NCBI GenBank assembly: GCA_937928045.1
Contig: CALFWO010000051.1
Coordinates: 1 to 45,379, forward strand
Length of the DNA: 45,379 nucleotides
Origin: an uncultured Saprospiraceae bacterium
GTDB lineage: Bacteria > Bacteroidota > Bacteroidia > Chitinophagales > Saprospiraceae
Direction of reading: 5' to 3'
The notes beneath the pieces were generated by a model that saw only the letters and a list, made by a program, of their open reading frames with translations, was not told the origin of the DNA and ran no database searches. This document shows, one piece after another, positions 10,701 through 20,500 of this stretch (position 1 is its first letter; each line of letters opens with the position of its first letter). Both the position numbers and the translations under genes were made by a program.

Positions 10701-12062
10701 ACTGGGAACAATTTTTCTAATCAAATTGAAAATGAAGAAGAAGTCATGAATAAAGAAGTTTTCCAATTCTTGCAAACGACCATAGATTCGTTCAAAGCAA
10801 ATCAGACAAAGTCCTTAGAGATTTTTGAAAGGTTCATGAGTGAACAGAATCAGCAATCGCAACAATTATTAAATATACTTTCACAACATGTTGGTCAAGG
10901 TAATGCGCCCTTAAATCGTGCAGTTTCTAATACCTCTCAAAATGGTAATGGAACGGCTGCAATATTGAAAAATACGCCACCAGTTGTTCGTGAAGTTGCA
11001 GCGAACAATAATGGATCTAACGGACACGCTGTTGCATCTCCGGTTGTTCCAAAAGTGCAACCGATTGTTTCAAATGGTTCATCAAATGGAGCATCGCAAG
11101 TGTCAACTCCAATGTCTGGGAATTTGGAAAAGATTCTTTTAGAAGTTGTTTCTGAGAAGACTGGATATCCTGCAGAAATGTTAGAATTGACAATGGACAT
11201 GGAAGCAGATTTAGGAATTGATTCCATCAAGCGTGTAGAAATATTTGGAGCGTTAACACAACAATATCCTGAGATGTCGGGTATTAATCCGAATGAATTA
11301 ACTGAGCTAAGAACACTGGGCGAAATTGTAAACTTTGTAGGAGCCAAAGGCGGTAATGTAGTCGCGAATAATGCTGTACAAGCCTCAGCTCCAAGCAACG
11401 GAGCCGCAAAGTCTACCTCAGTCGCTCCAACATCAGTTGCTCCAGCGAAAAATGACAGCACTGGGAATACCAATTTACAAAACATTTTGCTAGCCGTCGT
11501 TTCAGAAAAGACTGGTTATCCAGCTGAGATGTTAGAATTAGGTATGGATATGGAAGCCGATTTAGGAATTGATTCCATTAAGCGTGTAGAAATATTTGGA
11601 GCCTTGACTCAGCAATATCCTGAGATGTCCGGTATCAATCCTAACGAACTAACCGAGCTTAGAACTCTTGGAGAGATCGTTTCTTTTGTAAGTGGAAAAG
11701 GAGGGGCTACAGTAGCGAATAATGCTATGAGTGCACCTTCAACTCCGTTGGTAGAAGAAGCACCCAACACGAATGCCAAAGCAGTGACAAGTAGTGGAAT
11801 GAACAATGCGGATTTAGAGAAAATTCTCTTAGCGGTTGTTTCTGAAAAGACAGGTTATCCTGCTGAGATGTTGGAAATGACTATGGATATGGAAGCCGAT
11901 TTAGGAATTGATTCTATTAAGCGTGTAGAAATATTTGGAGCTTTGACACAGCAATATCCAGAGATGTCCGGTATCAATCCGAATGAATTAACCGAACTAA
12001 GAACTCTTGGCGAGATTGTTTCATTTGTAAGCAATCCTGAAAAAAAAAAGCTAGCGGTTTAG
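7737..12062 (+). CDS. pfaA: Polyunsaturated fatty acid synthase PfaA, zero-frame part (KS-AT-ACP-ACP-ACP)
   Basis: In the zero frame this codes for 1441 residues. The ketosynthase (about 10-460) has the Cys-His-His triad at Cys215, His350 and His390. The malonyl/acyl transferase (about 580-880) has GHSFG with Ser684. A charged Val-Glu-Lys-Ile linker near 965-985 and an Asn/Ser/Gln-rich linker follow. Three acyl carrier domains carry phosphopantetheine sites at Ser1163, Ser1280 and Ser1393, each in LGIDSIKRVEI. Known PfaA proteins continue with KR and DH domains. Here those are encoded directly downstream in the -1 frame, and the zero frame ends at TAG 12060-12062, a few codons after an A10 run. 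The short product could exist by itself. With a -1 shift the product would be about 2270 residues, near the usual PfaA length. Confidence 0.93.
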   Translation: MNINSSLRKTPIAVIGLSALFADAKNIEEYWENIILAKDSIKDVPADRWKIEDYYDPDMTAPDKTYCKRGGFIPNIDFNPMEFGLPPNILEVTDASQLLGLVAARDALEDAGYGRASEKFTAAVKEKTGVLLGVGGGQKLITPLIARLQYPIWEKALRASGIAEADIPNIVEKMKKAYIGWNENSFPGLLGNVISGRITNRFDLGGINSVVDAACAASLSAIKMSLSELVEGRCDMMLTGGVDTDNSPFMYMSFSKTPAFSRSGNISPFSDKADGMLIGEGLGMMVLKRLEDAERDGDRIYAVIKGVGTSSDGRFKSVYAPRPSGQALAMNRAYEDAGYAPQTVGLLEAHGTGTGAGDPTEFTSMQMVFGANNPKKQHIALGSVKSQIGHTKAAAGAAGMVKAVLALHHKVLPPTINVEQPNSKFDIENSAIYINTETRPWMKGEHPRRAGVSAFGFGGINVHIAMEEYEGKKEAAYRLHQPNKMIILSADNPTSLQELCQANIDELNGPNAAAAFNDLVKKSEGDHPERQSARVGFVSQNIEDCISSLKTAIDNINTNSEQWDHPKGIYFRAQGIDTKKQKVVALFAGQGSQYVGMGKELANAFPEVASYFEQADELFTSEGEAALSSTVFPKPVFSNEDRKAQQSILTKTQFAQPAIGTLSMGQYLVLNNAGFVPSFTAGHSFGELTALWAGGAYDDATFLAMARARGAAMAAANPKADAGKMLAVKSSEELVSKAIAKLKGVKIANVNSHNQVVLGGSSEAIDNAEEYLKTAGFSVVPLPVSAAFHTEFVKHAQKPFSAFVAKQKISKPKIPVFSNTTGEVYPSNLKTLKSLLKNQILNPVLFKNQIENIHEAGGRIFVEFGPKGVLTSLVKNILKDKEFSAIAVNANAKKDSDAQFRLAAIQLKVLGVKLNNIDPYKMDITPLPAKSKMNVSLSGYNYVSPPTQKAYQDILNDGVKISNGGTQFVEKIVEVEKIVEVDRYVEVPTGNNFSNQIENEEEVMNKEVFQFLQTTIDSFKANQTKSLEIFERFMSEQNQQSQQLLNILSQHVGQGNAPLNRAVSNTSQNGNGTAAILKNTPPVVREVAANNNGSNGHAVASPVVPKVQPIVSNGSSNGASQVSTPMSGNLEKILLEVVSEKTGYPAEMLELTMDMEADLGIDSIKRVEIFGALTQQYPEMSGINPNELTELRTLGEIVNFVGAKGGNVVANNAVQASAPSNGAAKSTSVAPTSVAPAKNDSTGNTNLQNILLAVVSEKTGYPAEMLELGMDMEADLGIDSIKRVEIFGALTQQYPEMSGINPNELTELRTLGEIVSFVSGKGGATVANNAMSAPSTPLVEEAPNTNAKAVTSSGMNNADLEKILLAVVSEKTGYPAEMLEMTMDMEADLGIDSIKRVEIFGALTQQYPEMSGINPNELTELRTLGEIVSFVSNPEKKKLAV
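11120..12030 (+). repeat. Three tandem acyl-carrier-protein repeats inside pfaA
   Basis: Three units of about 210 bp begin near 11120, 11474 and 11813 and are separated by Ala/Ser/Pro-rich linkers. Phosphopantetheine serines are 117 and 113 residues apart. From the Met-Glu-Ala-Asp segment through the Thr-Leu-Gly-Glu-Ile segment the three units are almost identical in protein, while many third codon positions differ. Tandem ACPs are a hallmark of Pfa synthases. In other Pfa systems their number (commonly 4 to 9) sets yield rather than product identity, so three is at the low end. Confidence 0.9.
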
Positions 12063-12085
12063 TAACAGCGCCAGTTGCTAATCCG
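12040..12085 (+). other. Putative -1 frameshift signal in pfaA: A10 slippery run plus downstream hairpin
   Basis: An uninterrupted run of ten A (12040-12049) followed by G ends in the heptamer A_AAA_AAG with the phase needed for -1 slippage, as in dnaX of Escherichia coli. The -1 frame is closed by TGA at 12038-12040 and open from 12041 to 14548. The zero frame closes at 12060. Any shift must therefore occur within about 20 bases containing the run. Downstream, 12059-12066 pairs with 12074-12081 (8 bp, one G-U) around a 7-base loop, and 12055-12057 pairs with 12083-12085 after one U-U mismatch. The hairpin starts 4 bases past the heptamer. A one-base sequencing error in the run would give the same picture without slippage. 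Confidence 0.6.
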
Positions 12086-12142
12086 GTTCAAGGTCAACAT
12101 CAAACAACGACCTTTCACGGCGTAGATCGAAATGAAATTAGC

Positions 12143-14548
12143 TTGGAGTATTTACCTCAAGCTGATTTCATAGAATTTTCATTGCCTAGTACGCATTGCA
12201 CACTTGTTACAAATGACGGTAGTTCTTTGACTAAGAAAGTGATTAAACTTTTAGAAGCCAAAGGAAACAAAGTAGCGGTATTGAATCTTCCAAATGTACC
12301 AAAGGCAATTTCGAAAAATGGAATCTCTGTTTCTGCAAACACCGATGAGGGTATTGGAGCAGCCCTTGCAGAAGTGCAAAGCACATATGGGAAAATAGGA
12401 AGCTTCATTCACCTACATCCTCATTTTGAATTTGCGAAAGGAAATTTCACACAGCATTTTGAAGCCGAAAGAGCTATTGTTAAAACTGTATTTTTTCTGG
12501 CTAAACATTTAAAGAATGATCTGAACGAACTTGGAGAAAAACAACGTTCAAATTTCTTGACGGTAACTAGAATGGACGGTGAATTGGGTCAAGGCAAAAG
12601 AGGAAATGTTTCTGTAGTTGGAGGAGGGTTAACCGGCTTAGTAAAATGTTTGAACTTAGAATGGTCTCCTGTTTTTTGCAGAGCAGTAGATATTCAGCCA
12701 GAGTTAAAAGTCGATAAAATAGCAAATCAGATATTTTCAGAATTACATGATGCCAATGTAAAAATTGTTGAAGTTGGATACAATGAAAATGGCAGAGTAA
12801 CGACTGCTGTCAAAAAGGTTACTGTTAAGGAAAATAGTTCAATCAAGACAACGTTGACTGAAGATTCTGTTTTCTTGGTCAGTGGCGGAGCACGAGGAGT
12901 GACCGCTAATTGTGTCATAGATATGGCCAAGGCTTTCAAATGTAAATTTATCCTATTAGGTCGATCAGATTATAATTTCAAAGTTCCAGCTTATGCTAAT
13001 GGAATTGTTAAAGAAGGAATATTGAAAGGGCTGATCATGGATGACTTAAAGAAGCAGGGAATCAAACCTAGTCTTTCTGCGATCAAGGCAATATTTAAGG
13101 ACATTGTTGCCAAACAAGAAATTGATGGAACGATCAAAGCAATAGAATCGGCTGGAGCGCAAGTGAAATATTTGCAAGGAGATGTTATGAATTTAAAAAG
13201 CTTCAAAGTTGGTTTAGTAAATATTACAAAAACCTTTGGAGCTGTAACAGGCGTTATACACGGAGCTGGAAGATTGGCAGATAAATATATTCAAGACAAA
13301 TCTGAATCTGATTTTGAAAATGTATTATCAGTGAAGCTAAATGGATTGCTTACTTTATTAAGTTCGGTGAGTTTGAATAAATTAGAACATCTATTTATGT
13401 TTTCTTCTGTTGCAGGGTTTTATGGAAATGTTGGTCAAACAGATTATGCAATTGCCAATGAAATTCTGAGTAAAGCTGCGCATCTATTTAAAACCAATCA
13501 TCCTAAGACTCATGTGTCTGCCATTAATTGGGGGGCATGGGATAGTGGCATGGTTAGCGGCGCATTAAAGGAGCAATTTGAAGCGGCAGGAGTATCTCTT
13601 GTGAATAGCGAGGGTGGAGCGGCCATGATGGTTAATGAATTTAATGTTCAATATAGTGATCAGCCGCAAGTTATAATTGGTGGAACTTTGCCTGCGGCGG
13701 TCAGCTACATTGGCGATTTGCAAACACATATAATTCATCGAGAAGTTGTGTTAGAAGAAAATCCATTCTTGATGCATCATGTCATTCAAGGTAATGCCGT
13801 GATGCCTGTTGTAAATGCAGTTGGATGGATGTCGCAAAGTTGTGAAAAACTATATCCAGATTTTAAGGTCTTCCGAGTTGAAGATACAAGATTATTCAAA
13901 GGTATTGTATTTGACGGATCACAGAAGGATTCTTATCAAGTCGAATTGAAAGAGATTGAAAAGACAGGGGAAAAAATTGTTTTTGAAACTACTGTCTTAA
14001 GTGCTGGGGCAAAACTTCCAACGTATCACTACAAAGCGAAGGTAACTTTGATGAAACCTGCGTCAATACCGAGTACTGCAAAATTCAAGCACGCTATCTC
14101 TGGAACCTTTGCACCAAGTCCTGGCGCTAATCTATATACGGATGGTTCATTATTTCATGGGAAATATTTTCAAGGAATCGATCAGATATTGGACATGGAT
14201 GACAAAGGAGTCGTTTTGGAATGTACGGCGCCAGAAGTTCCAGTTAGTGAGCAAGGTCAATTTCCGGTATATTCTGTAAATACCTTTTTTGCTGATATCC
14301 AATATCAAGGTATGGTAGTTTGGGTACAACAGTTTAGAGATGGGGCGAAGAGCTTGCCACTTCAGACGGATAGTGCAATTCTTTACAAATCAATTCCTTT
14401 TGGGAAGAAACTATTTGTAAATATTGATATCAAAGAGGCTGATGATTTTAGAATGATGGCCACTTGTACAGTATATGATAAAGCGGGTACGGTTTACATG
14501 TTGACCGAAGGGGCAACAGTTACTGTTTCGAAACAATTGTTTTGGTAG
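12143..14548 (+). CDS. pfaA: Polyunsaturated fatty acid synthase PfaA, C-terminal part (KR-DH), in the -1 frame
   Basis: This frame is open from 12041, right at the A10 run, and has no ATG near its beginning; the first possible start is TTG at 12143. It is therefore best read as the continuation of PfaA. Numbering from 12143, a ketoreductase occupies roughly 240-510, with the nucleotide-binding Gly-Gly-Ala-Arg-Gly turn from residue 248 and catalytic Ser422 and Tyr435 (TDYAIANE). A hot-dog dehydratase of the polyketide type follows, with His546 in HHVIQGNAVMP and a Gly-Lys-Tyr-Phe-Gln-Gly segment downstream that is typical of PfaA. The stop is 16 bases before the next pfa gene. The residues between the frameshift and 12143 form a Pro/Gln/Thr-rich linker, as expected between ACP and KR. 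Confidence 0.88.
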   Translation: MEYLPQADFIEFSLPSTHCTLVTNDGSSLTKKVIKLLEAKGNKVAVLNLPNVPKAISKNGISVSANTDEGIGAALAEVQSTYGKIGSFIHLHPHFEFAKGNFTQHFEAERAIVKTVFFLAKHLKNDLNELGEKQRSNFLTVTRMDGELGQGKRGNVSVVGGGLTGLVKCLNLEWSPVFCRAVDIQPELKVDKIANQIFSELHDANVKIVEVGYNENGRVTTAVKKVTVKENSSIKTTLTEDSVFLVSGGARGVTANCVIDMAKAFKCKFILLGRSDYNFKVPAYANGIVKEGILKGLIMDDLKKQGIKPSLSAIKAIFKDIVAKQEIDGTIKAIESAGAQVKYLQGDVMNLKSFKVGLVNITKTFGAVTGVIHGAGRLADKYIQDKSESDFENVLSVKLNGLLTLLSSVSLNKLEHLFMFSSVAGFYGNVGQTDYAIANEILSKAAHLFKTNHPKTHVSAINWGAWDSGMVSGALKEQFEAAGVSLVNSEGGAAMMVNEFNVQYSDQPQVIIGGTLPAAVSYIGDLQTHIIHREVVLEENPFLMHHVIQGNAVMPVVNAVGWMSQSCEKLYPDFKVFRVEDTRLFKGIVFDGSQKDSYQVELKEIEKTGEKIVFETTVLSAGAKLPTYHYKAKVTLMKPASIPSTAKFKHAISGTFAPSPGANLYTDGSLFHGKYFQGIDQILDMDDKGVVLECTAPEVPVSEQGQFPVYSVNTFFADIQYQGMVVWVQQFRDGAKSLPLQTDSAILYKSIPFGKKLFVNIDIKEADDFRMMATCTVYDKAGTVYMLTEGATVTVSKQLFW

Positions 14549-14564
14549 AAATGGAAAATAATTA

Positions 14565-17500
14565 ATGTCAAAAATAGCCATTATAGGAACATCAGGATTA
14601 TTTCCAGGTTCTTCCACGCCGGAAGAATTTTGGGATAATTTGATGCAAGAAAAGGACTTAACGGGTTTGGCAACAGCCGAAGATTTTGGGGTTGAACCGG
14701 AGCAATTCTTTGAGAATGAAAAGGGTATAGTAGACCGATGCTATTCTCTGAGAGGAGGCTATATTCGAGATTTTAAATTCGATGCCAATGGTTATCATAT
14801 GCCAGCGGATTACTTGGCAAGACAAGATAAATTGTATCAATGGTCATTATATGTAGCTAGAGAAGCGTTAAAAGATGCGGGTTATGTTGATAATTCAAAG
14901 GCATTGAAAAAATGTGGTTTGATCCTAGGAAATTTGTCTTTTCCCACGGGCTCGTCACATCGAATTCTTTCTTCTGTTTACAGTAAAACTATAGAATCTG
15001 CGACCCAAAAATTGTTAGCCAATGATCAACTTAAGATTCACTCAAGTGAGCTAAATGTACCTGATAATAAGGTTATAGAATATTCTCCTTCTGAGTTGGT
15101 TTGTAAAGCATTGGGTTTAGGGGAAACGCATTATGCATTGGACGCCGCTTGTGCTACATCGCTTTATGCAATCAAATTGGCTTGCGATGAATTGATAACT
15201 GGAAAGACAGATTTGATGTTGGCAGGAGCAGTCTGTGCCTCAGATCAATTGTTTATTCATATGGGATTTTCGATTTTTCATGCCTATGCTCCAAGAGGTG
15301 AAAAATTTGTTCCACTGGATAGAAACTCAGCTGGTTTGGTTTCTTCCGAAGGTGCAGGGATGGTGGTTTTGAAGCGATTGGAAGATGCTGAAAAGGATGG
15401 AGATAAAATTCTAGGTGTCATTGGAGGAATTGGTTTATCGAATGATGGACGTGGTAAATTTTTACTGAGCCCAAATCCTAAAGGACAGCAATTGGCTTTT
15501 GATCGAGCATACGATGGAAATGATATCAAAGCTTCGAATACTTCTTATTTGGAATGTCATGCCACAGGAACTCCGCTGGGTGATGTTACCGAATTGAATT
15601 CAATTTCGAATTACTTTTTTCAACATAAAACAAAACCACTTTTAGGTTCTGTAAAATCCAACATGGGACACCTTTTGACAGCTGCCGGAATGACCGGTTT
15701 GCTTAAGGTGTTATTGGCCATGCAAAAAGAATTGATTCCGCCTAATATTAATCTAAGGGAACCCGTGCTTGCCGAAAATAATTGGATCGGGCAAAACCAA
15801 ATGATCACGAAAACTCACACTTGGAATAATAAAGAAAAACAGGCTGGAATTAATTCTTTCGGATTTGGCGGAACCAACGCCCATATGGTGGTTAACAATT
15901 ATATCAAGACCAAATCAAAAACTAAAAAAACGAAGAAACCAAGTTTGGTTCCAATGTCAATAATTGGAATGGATGCCCATTTTGGAGATTGTAAAAATCT
16001 AGCAGAATTTTACAGTACAATTTTTTATGGAAAGCAACATTTTCGGGAACTTCCAAAAGGACGTTGGAAAGGATTCGAAGAAAATAAATCGCTTTTAAAA
16101 GAATTTGGTTTTGAATCCGGCGAGGCTCCTAAAGGTGCTTATATTGAAGATTTCGAAATAGACTTATTGCGCTATAAAATTCAGCCAAAAGAAGCAGAGA
16201 CATTAGAACCGCAACAGGCTTTAATTTTAAAAGTTGCCGATAATGCGATTAAGGATGCCGGTTTGGATGAAAGTCAAAATGTGGCGGTATTAATTGCTAT
16301 GGAATCAGAATTGGCGATTCATCACTATTTGGCAAGATGGGATGTAAAGTGGCAATTGAAAAAAGCCCTTGAACAATCTAATTTGGATTTGACAGAAGCC
16401 GAAGCTGAGCGATTAGAAGAGTTAGGGAAAAATGGAGTGTATTATCGCCAAGGAGCTCAAACGCCAAGTCAACACACAAGCTTTGTTGGAAACATAATGG
16501 CTAGTAGAATAGCTGCACTTTGGGACTTTTCAGGGGCTGCTTTTACAGTTTCATGTGCTGAAAATTCAGTATTCAAAGCACTTGAAGTTGCACAAAATTT
16601 ACTGTCTTTGGGAGAAGTAGATGCCGTAGTTGTCGGTGGTGTTGATTTTTCTGGAGGTCTAGAAAACGTAATATTAAGGAATCAAAAAGATCCAATCAAT
16701 TCTTCTAATACACCGAGTTTATCTCTGAATAAAGGAGACAATGGTTGGTTAGTTGGTGAAGGGGCAGGGGCGATTGTGCTAAAGGCGAAATCAACGATCG
16801 AAAATGAGAAAGTATATGGTCATATTGATCATTTGGGTAAAGCTAGAAAGAACAATGCCGCAGGATATGTTGAATTAGCGTCCACTGGAATTGAGCATCA
16901 AGATTCCGCGGAATTAAAGCAGTTAACTAAATATAAGCCTAGCGTATATCAAGCACTTGGTTCGGTAAAAGCGAATATTGGAAATACTTATGCGGCTTCT
17001 GGAATCGCATCAATCATCAAATCTGCCCTTTGTGTTTATCATAAATTTATTCCGGGTATTCCTAATTGGATAGGACCAAAAGATGATTCTTCATTTTCAA
17101 AGACTAAATATTATTTCCCAATGCAGTCTAGGCCTTGGGTACTTCAGGGGAAACAAAAAGAGCGGATTGCCTTGGTTAATGGCATTCAAGATGTGCAACT
17201 CCAGTTGAGCGAAGCGGTAAATGTTCCTGAAGCGGATAGTGACACTCACTTTTTACATAATAATGCACCTCACTTGATACCGGTAAGTTCTAACTCTTTA
17301 GATGGAGTTCTTGAGCAATTGGAATCATTAAGCATAGCACTGGAAGGAGAAAAGGCAATTTTGAATATAGCGCATGAATATTACCATGCGTTTTTAAGTG
17401 GGCCGGGATCGGTAAGATTGGCTTTGTTAGCAAAGGATAAATATGCCTTAAAAAAGGAGATAATTTTCTTTAAAAATCAATTGAGTAGAAAGGGAGGTGC

Positions 17501-20500
17501 GCAGAAAATTATTAAGACACCAAAAGGTAGTTGCTTTACACCAGCGCCGTTAGCTGGACGCGGTAAATTGGCATTTGTTTATCCTGGATCTTCTACTGCA
17601 TATCAAGGAATGGGGCAAGAATTATTTCAATTGTTTCCTCAATTGCATCCTCATTTTGATAAACTGGTGGAAAATTTGGATGATTATATCTGTTCAGATT
17701 ATTTATATCCAAAGCAAAAAACGGCAACAGATAAAACGCTTAATATTTATGATAATGCCATCGCTATGATGTCGGTTGGTGTGTTTTTCTCTGTAAGTTT
17801 TACTCATATTTTAAGAAATAATTTCAAGTTGAATCCGGACATTGCTTTTGGCTACAGTATGGGAGAATGTAGTAGTATGTGGTATTCGCTTGGAGTTTGG
17901 GGAGCAGCTGAAGCTAAAGAATTTCAAGATTCGCCAATCTTTAAAAATCACTTTGCTGGAGATTTGAAGTTGTTAGCGAAACATTGGAAAATTACTGAAA
18001 CTCAAGCCAAAAAACGCTGGGTTAGTTTGGTGTTGTTAGCGCCTCGCAAAAAAGTTGAAACATTAATTAAAGACATAGATAAAGTCTATTTGACCTTTGT
18101 CAATACTGAAAATGAAGTAGTGATTTCTGGTGATCGCAAAGCTTGTGAAAAGATTGCCAAAGAATTGAATTGTGGTGTAGTAGAAATTCCTTTTCAGAAT
18201 ATTATTCATCATGAATTTTGTGAAGAAGAGCGTGAAGGACTGTTGAGTATGCATCATTTTGATCAGCAAGAGAAACCTGATGTTGAGTTTTATTCCAGTT
18301 TATCGCTAAATAAAATACCATTGGATAGCAAACTAATCGCTGAAAATTCTACTGGTGTTTGTTGTCAAGCTGTGGATTTTCCGAGAACTGTAAACAGGGT
18401 ATTTGCTGCAGGAGCAAATATGTTTATTGAGTTGGGCGCCAATGCGACTTGCACAAATTGGGTGAAAAGTATTTTAAAAGATAGAGAACATCTTGCAATC
18501 AGTATTAATCAAAAAGGCAAATCAGATGCGCAATCGATAGTTGAAGTTGTAGCTCAACTTTGGACGAATGGTTTGGATCTTGATTTATCCATATTGTACC
18601 CGAAGGTTATATTGAAGAAAAAGAAAGCAAGCTTTTGGAAAAAAATAATTCCAGGAGGAAAAAGGATTTTTGATACCATGTTGCATGAAGATGAAATCCT
18701 GTTTTTCTCCCAAGTCAGTTCTGATAACAAAAAAGCTATTGTTCGAGAATCAGTATTTGCGAATGCCGGGATAATAGAAGAACAAATGGTTGCTAGAAGT
18801 GAAATAAAGGAAAGGATAGTTCAGAAAGTGGGAGCGACCAAAATTTTAAATAAACAAAAATCAAATTCCTCTATGGAAGTTAAAATAGTAAATTCGAAAT
18901 CTAACTCAAAAAGATCTTCAGGTATAAATATAGGGGAGAATGGTTTGAGATTACAAGACTATACATCTGGGGAGCATTTAGAAGGAAAAGAAATTGTGTT
19001 TTCGCAAGAAGATCTAATTGAATTTGCGAAAGGTAAAATTGCGAATGTATTTGGACCTGAATATGCTCCGATTGACAATTATTCCCGAAGAGTAATGTTG
19101 CCAATGGATCCATACTTATTAGTCAGTAGAGTAACTGGATTGAATGCGAAATTAGGAGAATATAAACCGTCGACTATGCAAACGGAATACGATATTCCGT
19201 ATAATGCTTGGTTTACGACAGATGGGCAAATTCCATGGGCGGTTTCAGTAGAATCTGGTCAATGTGATTTGATGTTAATTTCATATTTAGGCATTGATTT
19301 TCAAAATAAGGGAAATCTTGTTTATCGCTTGCTAGATTGCACTTTAACATTTGTTGATGATTTACCATTTGAAGGTCAGACCTTGAGGTATGATATTTCA
19401 ATTAATAATTTTGTCCGAAACGGAGAGAATTTGTTGTTCTTTTTTAGTTATCGATGTTATGTTCAAGATCGATTGGTGTTAAAAATGGATGGTGGTTGTG
19501 CAGGATTTTTTAGTGATGAACAATTAGAAGAAGGAAATGGAGTCGTTTATACCGACGCTGAGAATGAAGTTCGAGCGAATGCTAAAAAAAGACATTTCAC
19601 ACCATTATTAAATACAGCTAAAAAAAGTTTTACAAAAATCGACTTACAGCACTTAATTAATGGTGATATTGAAAAGTGTTTTGGGGACGAATCATATTAT
19701 TCGAACGGCCGAAATCCTTCCTTGTGTTTGCCACCAGAGCAAATATTGATGATTGATAGAATTGCATCTGTGGATTTGAGCGGTGGAGCCTATGGTCTTG
19801 GATATATTGTTGCTGAAAAGGATTTGCATCCTGATGATTGGTATTTTCCATGCCATTTCAGAGATGATGAAGTACTTGCCGGATCATTACAAGCTGAAGG
19901 TGGAGGAAATTTACTTCGATTCTTTATGCTTATGTTAGGATTACAGCGCCTAACTAAAGATGCGAGATATCAGCCAATTTTTGACTTACCGCAAAAAGTT
20001 CGATGCCGAAAGCAAGTGACTCCTGGAAAGGATACCAAACTTGTTTATAAATTGGAAATAAAAGAAATTGGATTGATTCCAAATCCTTATGTCATCGGAG
20101 ATTTAGAAATTATTTCTGACGGCGTTGTCACTGTTCATTTTGAGAATTTGGGATTACAATTGAGAGAAAAAAGCAATCCTAAGTATTTGGAAACGACTTC
20201 AGGTGTAAAGATTTCTCCGCGATCTGAAGGAGCATTGATGAATGAAGAAACTATCACAACATTTGCTTTGGATGATTTGTCCAAATGTTTTGGGCCAGAC
20301 TTCGCGGTATATGATGGAAGGACTGTTTCTAGACAACCCAATACAGATTTACAAGTAATTAGTCGTGTGCTAAAAGTTGATGGAGTTCGGGGTGATTTCA
20401 CCAAGCCTTCTACGATCTATGCAGAATACGATGTTCCTGAAGATGCATGGTATTACGATCAGAACTCGACTTACACCATGCCGTATTCAATCCTTATGGA

